A stretch of DNA of 64,000 nt. Source: Beijerinckiaceae bacterium. GTDB taxonomy: Bacteria > Pseudomonadota > Alphaproteobacteria > Rhizobiales > Beijerinckiaceae. The DNA lies in NCBI GenBank assembly GCA_019753285.1, contig JAIELD010000015.1, forward strand, positions 1 through 64,000. The letters are read 5' to 3'. The notes under the pieces are model-generated. The model saw nothing but the letters and a program-made list of their open reading frames with translations, did no database searches and was not told where the DNA came from. A program made the position numbers and the translations under genes. Shown here piece by piece: positions 34,564-43,616 of the stretch; position 1 is the first letter of the stretch; each line of letters begins with the position of its first letter.

Positions 34564-35709
34564 ATGACATTGACGAGACGGCAGTTTGGCGCCGGCATCG
34601 CAGCCGGAGTCGCGCTCGAAACCATTTCAACCCGCAGTTTCGCGCAAGGCGCGACGATCAAGATCGGCATGGTGGTGCCGGTTACGGGGCCTGCCGCCGA
34701 ATCCGGCAAATACGCGCTCAACGGCGCGAAGCTCGCGCAGGACGCCGTCAACAAGGCCGGCGGCGTGCTCGGCAAGCCGATCGAGCTTGTCGTCGAGGAT
34801 GATCTGACGACCAACCCGGGCGCGGTGCTCGCCTTCTCCAAGCTCGCCGCGCAGCAGGACATCGTCGCATTTCTCGGCTCGATCCGCTCGACGCAGGTCC
34901 ATGCGATGGCGCCCGACATTTTGAAGACAGCCAAGCCGGTGATGTTCGGCGGCACGGACGTCGCGCTGACGAAGCTCGGCAACCCGTGGCTCTTCCGCTT
35001 CCGCCCGAACGATTCCTACTCGGCGAAGGTGATCTCGGCCTATGGCGCGGAAACGCTCGGCAAGAAGAAATGGGCGATCATCCACTCGACCGACGCCTTC
35101 GGCTCCGGCGGCGCGAAAGCGCTCACGGCTTCGCTCGAGGCGCTGAAGATCACGCCGGTGCTTGATCAGGGCTACCCGAACCAGAGCCAGGATTTCACCC
35201 CCGTCGTACTCGCCATCAAGCAGTCGGGCGCCGACATCATCGGCTCGTATTTCACCTTCGAGAACGACATCGCGATCTTCGCCCGGCAACTGCGCCAGCT
35301 TGGCGTCAACATCGCCTGGGTCGGCTCGCCCTCGATCACGGTGGCGACTGCGGTGAAGCTCGCAGGGCCTGCGCTCTACGGCACGTATGGTGTCGCGGAT
35401 TTCGCTGAGGAATCGAGCCCTGAAGCCAAGGCCTACAGCAAGCTCTATCGCGACACCTACAAGGTCAACCCGGACAACTACTCCTCCTGGACCTATGACG
35501 CGATCACGGTGCTCTCGATGGCGATGAACACCGCGAAATCGACGGAGCCGGAAAAGATCCGTCAGGCGATCATCGCGACCAAGAACCACAAGGGCGTCGA
35601 GGGCACCTACAACTTCGATGCGAATGGCGACGGGCTGCACGGCTACAACATCGTCCGCAACGAAAACGGCAACATCGTCTTCGACAAGCACATCGACTTC
35701 GAGAGCTGA
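34564..35709 (+). CDS. Liv-type ABC transporter substrate-binding protein
   Basis: The 381-residue periplasmic protein of the branched-chain amino acid/amide-binding group (Peripla_BP_6) opens with a signal sequence having paired Arg ('MTLTRRQFGAGIAAGVALET'). The mature part starts near 'AQGATIKIGMVVPVTGPAAE' and shows 'GAKLAQDAVNKAGGVLGKPI', 'GSIRSTQVHAMAPDILKTAK' and 'IHSTDAFGSGGAKALTASLE'. It captures the substrate for the permeases and ATPases encoded downstream. The neighbourhood (dehydrogenase, AtzEG, cysteine hydrolase) allows amides or ureides as well as amino acids as substrate. A palindromic repeat separates it from the permease gene. Confidence 0.92.
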   Translation: MTLTRRQFGAGIAAGVALETISTRSFAQGATIKIGMVVPVTGPAAESGKYALNGAKLAQDAVNKAGGVLGKPIELVVEDDLTTNPGAVLAFSKLAAQQDIVAFLGSIRSTQVHAMAPDILKTAKPVMFGGTDVALTKLGNPWLFRFRPNDSYSAKVISAYGAETLGKKKWAIIHSTDAFGSGGAKALTASLEALKITPVLDQGYPNQSQDFTPVVLAIKQSGADIIGSYFTFENDIAIFARQLRQLGVNIAWVGSPSITVATAVKLAGPALYGTYGVADFAEESSPEAKAYSKLYRDTYKVNPDNYSSWTYDAITVLSMAMNTAKSTEPEKIRQAIIATKNHKGVEGTYNFDANGDGLHGYNIVRNENGNIVFDKHIDFES

Positions 35710-35753
35710 ACTACGCCGGTTCGTTCCGTCATCGCGGACAAGCCAAGCGCGAT

Positions 35754-35787
35754 CCGGGATCCAGGTGAGAAGACGTCTGGATCCCGG
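35754..35787. repeat. Perfect palindromic intergenic repeat
   Basis: CCGGGATCCAG and CTGGATCCCGG form a perfect 11-base-pair stem around a 12-base loop, within a longer stretch (about 35727-35800) that looks like dispersed alphaproteobacterial intergenic palindromes ('GCGATCCGGGATCCAG'). It lies between the binding-protein gene and its permease gene. It may stabilise the upstream mRNA or reduce read-through, raising binding protein relative to permease. Confidence 0.7.
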
Positions 35788-35864
35788 CTTTCCGCTTCGC
35801 CTCAGCCGAGAGGGCGCAGTAGCCGTATCCAAGTCAACTCAACGCTTCGAACCCTGGTCACCTC

Positions 35865-36740
35865 ATGGACCTCGTCCTCCAGCTTCTGTTCACGGGTATC
35901 GGCATCGGCGCGGTCTATGCGCTGGTGGCGCTCGGCTTCGTCCTGATCTTCCGGGCGACCAACGTCGTCAACTTCGCGCAGGGCGAGTTTTCGATGGTCG
36001 CGGCCTTTCTGATGGTGGTGTTCGCCGTCGATCTCGGCTGGCCCTACTGGGCGGCGTTCCTCGTCAGCCTTGCCGGCATGGCGATCCTCGGCGTGATCTT
36101 CAATCTCGGCGTCTACTACCCGCTGCGCCACCGTACCTATTTGCCGGTCATCATCTCGACGATCGGCGCGTCGATCCTGATGGCGAATTTGACGCTGGCG
36201 CTCTACGGGCCGCAGCCGCAGGTGCTGCAAGGCTGGTTCGAGACGCAGGGCATCCAGCTTGGACCCGTGTTCCTCGATAGCCAGTATCTGCTCATCATCG
36301 CCACGACTTGTGTGCTCGTCGCCTTTCAATACTGGTTCTTCGAGCACACGATGCTCGGCAAGAAACTGCAGGCGACCAGCCAGGACAAGGAGATGGCCTC
36401 GCTCCTCGGCATCCCCGTCGTCGGCATGATCATGCTGACCTTCGTCTATTCGGCGATCCTCGGCGGCATAGCCGGCATCCTCGTTGCGCCGATCCTGTTC
36501 GTCTCGATCCAGATGGGCAGCACCATCGCGCTGAAAGCCTTCGCCGCGACCATCATCGGCGGCTTCGGCGATGTCGCAGGCGCAATCATCGGCGGGCTCG
36601 CGCTCGGCATCATCGAGACCTTCGGCGCGGCTTATGTCTCCGTGCCCTACAAGGACGGGTTCGCCTTCCTCATGCTGGTGCTGTTCCTCGCCTTCCGACC
36701 GCAGGGCATCTTCGGAGAACGCGTCGCGGAGAAGGCATGA
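35865..36740 (+). CDS. livH: Liv-type ABC transporter permease (LivH-like)
   Basis: The 291-residue inner-membrane permease has about eight membrane segments and LivH hallmarks: 'GIGIGAVYALVALGFVLIFR', 'ATNVVNFAQGEFSMVAAF', 'ATSQDKEMASLLGIPVVGMI' (the ATPase-contact loop) and 'FAATIIGGFGDVAGAIIGG'. It forms the channel with the permease half of the next protein. The stop overlaps the start of the fused permease-ATPase gene as ATGA. Substrate class is inferred from family only. Confidence 0.93.
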   Translation: MDLVLQLLFTGIGIGAVYALVALGFVLIFRATNVVNFAQGEFSMVAAFLMVVFAVDLGWPYWAAFLVSLAGMAILGVIFNLGVYYPLRHRTYLPVIISTIGASILMANLTLALYGPQPQVLQGWFETQGIQLGPVFLDSQYLLIIATTCVLVAFQYWFFEHTMLGKKLQATSQDKEMASLLGIPVVGMIMLTFVYSAILGGIAGILVAPILFVSIQMGSTIALKAFAATIIGGFGDVAGAIIGGLALGIIETFGAAYVSVPYKDGFAFLMLVLFLAFRPQGIFGERVAEKA

Positions 36741-38533
36741 GCACCGGGGGACAAAACGGCATCGAGGCAAAGTCGGCTCCGGGCGATGCCGCTACGCTGC
36801 GAGCGCCGTCCTTTCCCGTGAGCCATCTGGGCTTCCTCGCCCTTTCCATCGTCGCCGTCTTCCTCGCTGCGACGATGCCATTCGACGGCTATGTGCTTAA
36901 TATCCTCATGCAGGCGGCGACCTATGCGATCGCCGTGTTCGGCCTTTCGGTCGTGCTCGGCCTGTGCGGGCAGATCAATCTTGCCCAGGCGGCATTCTTC
37001 GGCTTCGGCGCGTATGCGGTCGGGATCGGGACAGCCGACTACCATGTTTCATTCTGGCTCTGTCTTGCGCTCGGCATGGTCGTCGCGCTCGGCGCCGGCG
37101 CGATGCTCGGCCTGACGACGCTGAAGCTCGGCGGGCATTACCTCGCCATGGTGACGATCTCGTTCCAGCAGATCGTCACTCTGGTGATGACCAACGCCAT
37201 CTCATTCACGCACGGGCCGGACGGCGTCTCCCATATCGAGCGGCCCTCGATCCTGTCGTCGCAGCAGGCATATCTCGCCTTCTGCGTCGCGGCGCTGGCG
37301 TTCGTCGGCTATCTCGTCTGGCAATTGCCGCAATCGAGGCTCGGCCGTGCCATGCGGGCCGTGCGCGACAACGAGCTCGCCGCTGGCGTTGCCGGCATCG
37401 ACGTCTACCGCACCAAGGTCTACGCCTTCGCCATCTGCGCACTGCTCGGCGCGCTCGGCGGCGGCCTGTTCGCGGGTGGCTTCGCCTATATCAGCCCGGA
37501 CCAGTTTTCATTCGCCGAGTCGATCATCTTCCTCACCATGGCGCTCCTCGGCGGAATCGCCTCGCCGATCGGCTCGGTGATCGGCACGGGGTTTCTCATC
37601 CTCATCCCGGAATGGCTGCGCTTCCTGAAATCGATCCCGGGTCTCTATCTCGCGCTCTATGGCCTTGCCGTCATCCTGATCGTTCTCTTCATGCCGGACG
37701 GCATATGGGGCTTCATTTCGAGCATCATAGACCGCTTTCGTGCCAAACCCGCGCCGCAGGCGGCCGGCGATCTCGTTCTCCAGCCGGGCCAACGCGGCGG
37801 CGAGACCGTGCTCGAAGTGAACGGGCTCGCCAAACATTTCGGCGGCCTCAAAGCCGTCGATGGTGTCGACATCGCAGTCAGGCGCGCCTCGGTCCATGCG
37901 CTGATCGGCCCGAACGGCAGCGGCAAGACGACCATTCTGAATGTCCTCTCCGGCATCTATGGCGCCACCGCCGGAACGATCCGGCTCGACGGGGCGGACA
38001 TCACGCGCGCGCCGACCCACATCCGCAGCATCGCCGGCCTCGGACGCACCTTCCAGAACATCCGCCTCTTCCGCACGATGACCGCGCTGGAAAACGTGGT
38101 GATCGGTGCCGAGCGCAGGGGGAACGAGCTGGTCGACGGGAGCGCGCAGGCGCTCGAAAAACGGGCCTTGGCGGCGCTTGCATTCGTCGGGCTCAAGGGC
38201 CGCGAGCAGGAGCTCATCACCAGCTTCAGCTACGGCCACCAAAGGCTCATCGAAATCGCGCGGGCGCTTGCCGCGAACCCCGTTCTCCTCCTGCTCGACG
38301 AGCCCGCCGCGGGCCTAAATTCCAGCGAGAAGCTGGAGCTGCATGCGCTCCTGAAACGCATCGCGGCGCAGGGCCTCACCATCCTGATCATCGACCACGA
38401 CATGACGCTGGTGAGCGAGGCCGCCTCGCACATCACTGTGCTCAACTTCGGCAAGCGCATCGCGGATGGAGAATCGGTCGGCGTGCTCAATCATCCCGAT
38501 GTCATTTCGGCCTATCTCGGGAGCGACGACTAG
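36737..38533 (+). CDS. Fused Liv-type permease-ATPase (LivM-LivG)
   Basis: This 598-residue protein joins a LivM-like permease (about residues 28-325: 'YAIAVFGLSVVLGLCGQINL', 'RAVRDNELAAGVAGIDVYRT') to a LivG-like ATPase (about 355-595). The ATPase has Walker A 'ALIGPNGSGKTTILNVLSGI', signature 'ELITSFSYGHQRLIEIARAL' and Walker B 'PVLLLLDEPAAGLNSSEKLE'. LivM and LivG are often separate, but this fusion is known in the family. The start at 36737 overlaps livH as ATGA; the longer track ORF runs out of frame through livH. LivF follows after one base. Confidence 0.93.
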   Translation: MSTGGQNGIEAKSAPGDAATLRAPSFPVSHLGFLALSIVAVFLAATMPFDGYVLNILMQAATYAIAVFGLSVVLGLCGQINLAQAAFFGFGAYAVGIGTADYHVSFWLCLALGMVVALGAGAMLGLTTLKLGGHYLAMVTISFQQIVTLVMTNAISFTHGPDGVSHIERPSILSSQQAYLAFCVAALAFVGYLVWQLPQSRLGRAMRAVRDNELAAGVAGIDVYRTKVYAFAICALLGALGGGLFAGGFAYISPDQFSFAESIIFLTMALLGGIASPIGSVIGTGFLILIPEWLRFLKSIPGLYLALYGLAVILIVLFMPDGIWGFISSIIDRFRAKPAPQAAGDLVLQPGQRGGETVLEVNGLAKHFGGLKAVDGVDIAVRRASVHALIGPNGSGKTTILNVLSGIYGATAGTIRLDGADITRAPTHIRSIAGLGRTFQNIRLFRTMTALENVVIGAERRGNELVDGSAQALEKRALAALAFVGLKGREQELITSFSYGHQRLIEIARALAANPVLLLLDEPAAGLNSSEKLELHALLKRIAAQGLTILIIDHDMTLVSEAASHITVLNFGKRIADGESVGVLNHPDVISAYLGSDD

Positions 38534-38534
38534 G

Positions 38535-39293
38535 ATGGAGACCGGCAAGGGATTGGAGGTCCGCAATCTCAGCGTGCGCTACGGCGAGATTGAGGCGCTG
38601 CGTGGCATATCGTTCACCGTCGCGCCCGGCGAGGTGGTCACGCTTCTGGGGGCCAACGGTGCAGGCAAGTCGACGACGCTCAGGGCGATATCCGGCCTCG
38701 AACGCCCTGCCGGCGGAGATATCCTCTTCGAAGGCCAGTCGATCGCCGGCCTGAATTCCGAGCAGATCGTGCGGCGCGGCATCTCGCATGTGCCCGAGCG
38801 CCGGCGAATATTCCCCGGCCTCACGGTCAAGGAAAACATCATGCTCTGCGGCTCCAACAGGCGCGCGAGCAAGCCCGAACTTGCAAGCGAGACCGAGGCG
38901 ATGTTCGATCTTTTCCCCGAGATCAGGCCGTTTCGCGACGCGCTCGGCTGGACGCTCTCAGGCGGGCAGCAGCAGATGGTGGCGGTGGCGCGCGGGCTGA
39001 TGGCGAAGCCACGCCTGCTGTTGCTCGACGAGCCTTCGCTCGGTCTCGCTCCGCTCATCGTCAAGGCGGTGTTTGCCATCATCGCTGAAATCCGCCGGCG
39101 CGGCACCACCGTGCTCCTCGTCGAGCAGAACGCCCGCGTCGGGCTCTCGGTCGCCGATCGCGGCTATGTGCTGGAGACTGGCACGCTCGTGCTCGGCGGC
39201 AAGCCCGATGACCTCTGGAACAATGACGCGATCCGCGCAGCCTATCTCGGCGGCGCAAAAGCCAAGGGCCACGCCCTTGCCGAACAGGCCTGA
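38535..39293 (+). CDS. livF: Liv-type ABC transporter ATPase (LivF-like)
   Basis: The second ATPase of the transporter has about 252 residues from the ATG at 38535, with GATGGAG context directly after the previous stop. It shows Walker A 'VTLLGANGAGKSTTLRAISG', the LivF-typical 'ISHVPERRRIFPGLTVKENI', signature 'GWTLSGGQQQMVAVARGLMA' and Walker B 'PRLLLLDEPSLGLAPLIVKA'. It completes the import machine with the fused permease-ATPase, the LivH-like permease and the binding protein. An Ldh-family dehydrogenase gene follows after three bases and belongs to the same operon. Confidence 0.94.
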   Translation: METGKGLEVRNLSVRYGEIEALRGISFTVAPGEVVTLLGANGAGKSTTLRAISGLERPAGGDILFEGQSIAGLNSEQIVRRGISHVPERRRIFPGLTVKENIMLCGSNRRASKPELASETEAMFDLFPEIRPFRDALGWTLSGGQQQMVAVARGLMAKPRLLLLDEPSLGLAPLIVKAVFAIIAEIRRRGTTVLLVEQNARVGLSVADRGYVLETGTLVLGGKPDDLWNNDAIRAAYLGGAKAKGHALAEQA

Positions 39294-39296
39294 CCG

Positions 39297-40385
39297 ATGC
39301 CGCTTATAAATTCCGCTGCGCTGACCGACTTCATCGCCGAGATTTTCGCGCGGGCGAAATCCTCGTCCGAGGAAGCGCGGCGCATCGCGCAATATCTCGT
39401 CACGGCCAACCTCACGGGCCATGACAGCCATGGCGTCATCCGCGTGCCGATCTATGTCGAGCGCACGCTTGCCGGCGGCACCGTGCCGGACCAGACCGTG
39501 GAGGTGCTGGTCGATCTGCCGGCGCTGGCCGTGATCGACGGCCGCTTCGGCTACGGGCAGACGGTCGGACCGCAAGCGGTGCGTATCGGCATGGACAAGG
39601 CGAAGGCCGGCGGCGTCGCTGCGATGGCGCTCCGCAATTCCGGCCATATCGGCCGCATCGGCGATTGGGCGGAGATGGCGGCGGCGGACGGCCTCGTCTC
39701 GATCTTTTTCGTCAACGTCGCCGGCAGCGTGCTCGTCGCGCCCTTCGGCGGGGTCGAACGGCGGCTGTCGACGGCCCCGTTCTGCGTGGGCATTCCGCGA
39801 CCCGGAGCCGACCCCGTTATCCTCGATTTCGCAACCTCGCTGGTTGCCGAAGGCAAGGCGCTCGTCGCGAGCCGGGGCGGAAAGCCGCTGCCCGACGATG
39901 CGCTGATCGACGCTGACGGCACGATCAGCGGCGATCCCCATGTGCTCTATGGCCCTTACGAATTCGAGGGTCCGCGCAACTACATGCAGGGCACCGGGGC
40001 GCTCCGTGCGTTCGGCGATCACAAGGGGTCCGGCCTCGCGCTCATCTGCGAGTTGCTCGGCGGCGCGCTTACGGGCAATGGCGCGACCGGCCCCGGCAAG
40101 CGCTTCGCCAACGGCATGCTCGCCATCTTCATCGACCCGGCGAGGGCCGATCCAGTTCAGTTCTTCGGGGGCGACATGGCCGAGTACCTCGCCTACTACA
40201 AAAGCTCGAAACCGGCAGAGCCGGGCGGGGAAATCCTGACGCCGGGCGAGACGGAGCAACGCTACCGGCGTGAGCGGACCGCAAACGGCATCATGCTGCC
40301 CGATGACGCCTGGAGCAATATCGTGGCAACGGCAAAAGCGGTCGGCCTCGGCGAGAACCGCGTCGTCATCGCGCTTCAGCGTTAG
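39297..40385 (+). CDS. Ldh-family NAD(P)-dependent dehydrogenase
   Basis: The 362-residue protein belongs to the malate/L-lactate/ureidoglycolate dehydrogenase family, with a fold unlike classical Rossmann enzymes. Family features are 'LTGHDSHGVIRVPIYVERTL' (catalytic His), 'AMALRNSGHIGRIGDWAEMA', 'STAPFCVGIPRPGADPVILD' and 'FGDHKGSGLALICELLGGAL'. The substrate is probably a 2-hydroxy acid or, given the neighbours, a ureido acid such as ureidoglycolate; sequence does not decide. It is the last gene of the Liv operon, implying that the imported compound or its product is oxidised. It converges on atzE. Confidence 0.9.
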   Translation: MPLINSAALTDFIAEIFARAKSSSEEARRIAQYLVTANLTGHDSHGVIRVPIYVERTLAGGTVPDQTVEVLVDLPALAVIDGRFGYGQTVGPQAVRIGMDKAKAGGVAAMALRNSGHIGRIGDWAEMAAADGLVSIFFVNVAGSVLVAPFGGVERRLSTAPFCVGIPRPGADPVILDFATSLVAEGKALVASRGGKPLPDDALIDADGTISGDPHVLYGPYEFEGPRNYMQGTGALRAFGDHKGSGLALICELLGGALTGNGATGPGKRFANGMLAIFIDPARADPVQFFGGDMAEYLAYYKSSKPAEPGGEILTPGETEQRYRRERTANGIMLPDDAWSNIVATAKAVGLGENRVVIALQR

Positions 40386-40404
40386 CGCGCGCTCGTCATC
40401 CGCT

Positions 40405-41796
40405 TTAGCCCGGCGGCCTTGCTTCCACGACCCCGGCCTGCTCAAGCGCATGCGCGGCCCTGAGGCAGATGTCTTCCCGCCAGGGCGGCGCGATGAGCTG
40501 AACGCCGATCGGCAAAGCGCCGCCGCCGAAGAATGGAACCGCGGCGACCGGCAGGCCGATGCAGGAGATGGGCTGCGTGAAGAGGCCGAGATTGGGCCTG
40601 ACTGCGACAGTCTCCCCGCGCAGCTCCATCGTCTTCTGACCGATAAGCGGAGCCGCGCATGGCGTCGAGGGCGCGATGATGAGGTCGACGCTCTCGAACA
40701 CCCGCAGCATCGTGTCATGAAACCAGCGGCGCGCCTGCTGCGCTTTCAGATACCATGCGGCCGGCAGCATCGCACCGGCGAGCAGGCGGTCTCGGGTATC
40801 GGCGTCGAAATCATCCGCCCGCATCCGCAGACGACCGAGGTGAAAGGCCGAGCTTTCCGCATTGGTGATAAGGAAGGCGGCAGCCCGCGCCACCGCCGCG
40901 CCTTCGATCTTGATGAAGCGCTGCGCATCGAGCGCCCTGGCGACGGCCGAGACGGCTGCCGCCGCCTCAGGCATGTCGTCGGTCGAGAAATAGCCCCCTG
41001 CCACGGCGATGCGGAGGCCGGCGACGCCCTTGAAGAGTGTCGTCGTCACCGGCTCGGCCTGACGCGGCGCACAGGCAGGATCATGCGCGTCGAAGCCTTG
41101 AAGCGCATCATAGGCGAGCGCGAGATCGAGGGCGTTGCGGGCGAAGGGCCCGAGATGGTCGAGCGAATCGCAGAACGGAAAGCTGCGCGTGCGCGGCAGG
41201 CGGCCATAGGTCGGCTTCAGACCGAACACGCCGCAGAACGAACTTGGCACGCGTATGGAGCCATTGGTGTCGGAGCCGAGCGACACTGGCGCGAGACCGG
41301 CGGCGGTCGCCGATCCGCAGCCGGACGACGAGCCGCCCGCCATGCGGGCTGGATCGTGCGGATTGCAGCACGCACCGTCATGCGCATTCTCGCCGGTGAA
41401 ATCATAGGCATATTCGCCCATGTTGAGGCCACCGACGAGAATGGCGCCAGCGGCGCTGAGCCGCTCGACAAGCAGTGCATCTCGCGTCGCTGGCGGGAGC
41501 TCGCGGTTGATCTTGGAGCCGGCGCGGGTCGACAGGCCTTCGATGTCAAACAGGTTCTTGGCCGCGAAGGGCACGCCCGCCAGCGGCCCGAGCGGCTCGC
41601 CTTTCCGGCGCGCGAGATCGATGCCCCGCGCCTGTTCGAGCGCCCTGCCAGCCGTGACATCCGTGTAGGCATTGAGCGTAGGGTCGAGTGTCTCGATGCG
41701 CGCGAGACAGTCCGTGACGACTGCCTCAGCCGTCAGCGATCCGTTGCGCACGGCCGCCGCGATCTCATGGCCCGGCATGAACGGGGCGACGCTCAA
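40405..41796 (-). CDS. atzE: AtzE-like amidase (1-carboxybiuret hydrolase type)
   Basis: This 463-residue amidase-signature enzyme resembles AtzE, which with the small AtzG subunit hydrolyses 1-carboxybiuret in cyanurate breakdown. The Ser-cisSer-Lys triad regions are seen: Lys in 'GVPFAAKNLFDIEGLSTRAG', Ser in 'MAGGSSSGCGSATAAGLAPV' and the nucleophile in 'GSDTNGSIRVPSSFCGVFGL'. The neighbouring AtzG-like gene overlaps its start by four bases, which strongly favours AtzE over other amidases. No AtzD ring-opening enzyme is in the window, so the true substrate may be another biuret- or ureide-like compound. Confidence 0.85.
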   Translation of the reverse strand: MSVAPFMPGHEIAAAVRNGSLTAEAVVTDCLARIETLDPTLNAYTDVTAGRALEQARGIDLARRKGEPLGPLAGVPFAAKNLFDIEGLSTRAGSKINRELPPATRDALLVERLSAAGAILVGGLNMGEYAYDFTGENAHDGACCNPHDPARMAGGSSSGCGSATAAGLAPVSLGSDTNGSIRVPSSFCGVFGLKPTYGRLPRTRSFPFCDSLDHLGPFARNALDLALAYDALQGFDAHDPACAPRQAEPVTTTLFKGVAGLRIAVAGGYFSTDDMPEAAAAVSAVARALDAQRFIKIEGAAVARAAAFLITNAESSAFHLGRLRMRADDFDADTRDRLLAGAMLPAAWYLKAQQARRWFHDTMLRVFESVDLIIAPSTPCAAPLIGQKTMELRGETVAVRPNLGLFTQPISCIGLPVAAVPFFGGGALPIGVQLIAPPWREDICLRAAHALEQAGVVEARPPG

Positions 41797-42017
41797 CGAT
41801 CGTCTCCGGCTTCTACGCTTCCAGGCCGGAACACCGGAGCAAGGTCAAAGGCGTCGTCAGGCAGGCCAGCGCTTTCGACGAGCGCCGCCATCCGCGAGGC
41901 GACTTTGAGAAATTCCAGCACACCCGGCCGCTGCGCGTCGGTGATGGCAAGCCCGACCGTCGGCGCGACGGCGTCGAGATGCGTCTCGGCATTGAAGGGC
42001 ATGTCTGCTCCGGTCAT
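41793..42017 (-). CDS. atzG: AtzG-like small subunit (DUF4089)
   Basis: The track shows this only as the end of a 391-residue ORF; the real gene starts at the ATG at 42017, overlapping the permease stop as ATGA, and gives 74 residues. 'MPFNAETHLDAVAPTVGLAI' to 'VLEFLKVASRMAALVESAGL' and the closing 'FDLAPVFRPGSVE' have the pattern of DUF4089/AtzG. This protein resembles GatC and forms a complex with AtzE. An internal ATG at 42002 is also possible. Its stop overlaps the amidase start, which fits equal production of the two subunits. Confidence 0.85.
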   Translation of the reverse strand: MTGADMPFNAETHLDAVAPTVGLAITDAQRPGVLEFLKVASRMAALVESAGLPDDAFDLAPVFRPGSVEAGDDR

Positions 42018-43600
42018 TCGGCAGGCTCCAGTTTGGCCTCTGGCATCGATGGCGCCAGAACGCTCGCCGGCAACCGCGCGCAGAGCAGGAGGAAGCCGGC
42101 CACCATGGCATAGCCGAGGCTGATGGACGGCGTCACGCCGAGCCCGTTCCCGATCCCGATCGATTCGCCGTGCATCAGCCCGAAATAGGTGAGCACCGCC
42201 CCTGCGGCCGCGAAGGCGGCAGCGTGCGCGAATTTGCGATCGATGACGAAGACGGCGATCGCGCCGAGCACCAGCCCGGAGAGGATCGCGCCGCCGCCCA
42301 TCACCTCCAGCCCGTGATAGAGCACGCCCATATTCGCCATCTTGTCGAGGCCAACCGTGGCGGCGTTGGTGCCTGCCGCGCCAAGCGCCCCGTCGATCAG
42401 CACCTTGGCCCAGGCGGCGAGGTGCGGCGTCAGGGCCAGGATGATGGCCGGCGCATGTTTGACCGGCGTCGTCTGGAATGCCTGCGCGCCGATCAGCATG
42501 CCGATATAGAGCAGGATCGGCGAAATGGCGACGATCGGCACGAGCGCCAGCAGCAGCGCCACGATGCCGAACCAGCACAGCGCCGCCACGACGAGGCCCG
42601 TGGCGGCCGAATAGCCTATGCGCCCGCCCATGGCCTTCCAGCCCGGATGACCGATATAGACCGCGTTGATGAACGGGTTTCCCATGAGGCAGCCGATGAG
42701 AGACACGACGCCATCCGCCGTCAGCACACGGGTCGTCAGGTAGTGATCGCCGGCCGCCTCCGCGCTTTCGACGTTGTCCATCGCCTCGACGAGATCGTAG
42801 ATGCCGAACGGGATGGCGGTGACGAGGATGATCCCGAGATAGCTGAACCCCGAAAAGACGTGGTCCACTGCCGGCAGGGGAAGCGAGAAGCCGAAGGTGG
42901 CAAAGGCAGCCCCGAGCTTGGCGAGGCTGAGCCCGCCGACATCGAGGCCGAGGAGAGCCGAGCCCCACGCCACCGCCATGCCGAAGGCGATGGCGACGAG
43001 CCCGGCTGGAATGCCGCGCGGATAGCGTAGGCCGCCGAACCAGCTCACCAGGATGATCGCGAAGCAGACGAGGCCGATCGCCGGCGTGAGGAAGATCTCG
43101 ATCGCCGGACGCATCGAAATGAATGCCACGGAGACGCCGGCGAGCGTGCCGAGCAGCGCGGCCCGCGGTGTGATGGCGCGGATGTAGGGCGCGATGAATC
43201 CGCCGATCATCAGGATGAAGCTCTGGAAGAACACCCAGACGAGCCCGGCTTCCCAGCCCTTGATCGGATCGCCGGTCATGCTGGCGATGGGCAGCATGAT
43301 GACGAAGGTGACGACGAACATGTGCGGCACGCTGATGCCTGAGGGCAACGCGCAGACGTCGCTACGACCGGTCTTGCTGGCGAGTTGCCAGGCGAGCCAG
43401 GCGTAATAGAGCGTCGAAAGCAGCATCATCAGCCCGAGAGCCGGAAGGATGCGCCCGAAGATGATCGGAGCCGGCATCTTGAGCACGAATTGCAGAAGCC
43501 CGGTCAGCACCAGGAGGTTGACCAGGATGTTGGTGCCGAAGCCGAACAGAGCGTTCCAGTCGCCCGGCGTCCAGAACTGCGGTTTGCGATCTGCCTGCAT
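42014..43600 (-). CDS. NCS2-like nucleobase/xanthine permease
   Basis: The 528-residue membrane protein has about 12-14 segments and features of the xanthine/uracil permease family: 'NILVNLLVLTGLLQFVLKMP', 'SDVCALPSGISVPHMFVVTF', 'IPFGIYDLVEAMDNVESAEA' and 'PFINAVYIGHPGWKAMGGRI'. It is predicted to import a purine, pyrimidine or similar ring or ureide with protons. It lies between the cysteine hydrolase and atzG in one operon with 13-16 base spacing or overlap, so its substrate is probably a precursor for these hydrolases. The long antisense ORFs here are shadows. Confidence 0.88.
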   Translation of the reverse strand: MQADRKPQFWTPGDWNALFGFGTNILVNLLVLTGLLQFVLKMPAPIIFGRILPALGLMMLLSTLYYAWLAWQLASKTGRSDVCALPSGISVPHMFVVTFVIMLPIASMTGDPIKGWEAGLVWVFFQSFILMIGGFIAPYIRAITPRAALLGTLAGVSVAFISMRPAIEIFLTPAIGLVCFAIILVSWFGGLRYPRGIPAGLVAIAFGMAVAWGSALLGLDVGGLSLAKLGAAFATFGFSLPLPAVDHVFSGFSYLGIILVTAIPFGIYDLVEAMDNVESAEAAGDHYLTTRVLTADGVVSLIGCLMGNPFINAVYIGHPGWKAMGGRIGYSAATGLVVAALCWFGIVALLLALVPIVAISPILLYIGMLIGAQAFQTTPVKHAPAIILALTPHLAAWAKVLIDGALGAAGTNAATVGLDKMANMGVLYHGLEVMGGGAILSGLVLGAIAVFVIDRKFAHAAAFAAAGAVLTYFGLMHGESIGIGNGLGVTPSISLGYAMVAGFLLLCARLPASVLAPSMPEAKLEPAE

Positions 43601-43616
43601 GATCCGTTCCCCCTGA

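Noticed and set aside
35710-35864. Insertion sequence or mobile element remnant
   Set aside because: There is a palindromic repeat but no transposase fragment, terminal repeats or target duplication.
36964-38754. 596-residue + strand ORF in another frame over the fused Liv gene
   Set aside because: Arg/His-rich out-of-frame translation of the permease-ATPase fusion, which has complete motifs in its own frame.
42018-42968. N-terminal part of the 391-residue ORF that ends in AtzG
   Set aside because: This stretch is an out-of-frame reading of the NCS2 permease gene; only the last 74 residues are AtzG-like and begin at their own ATG.
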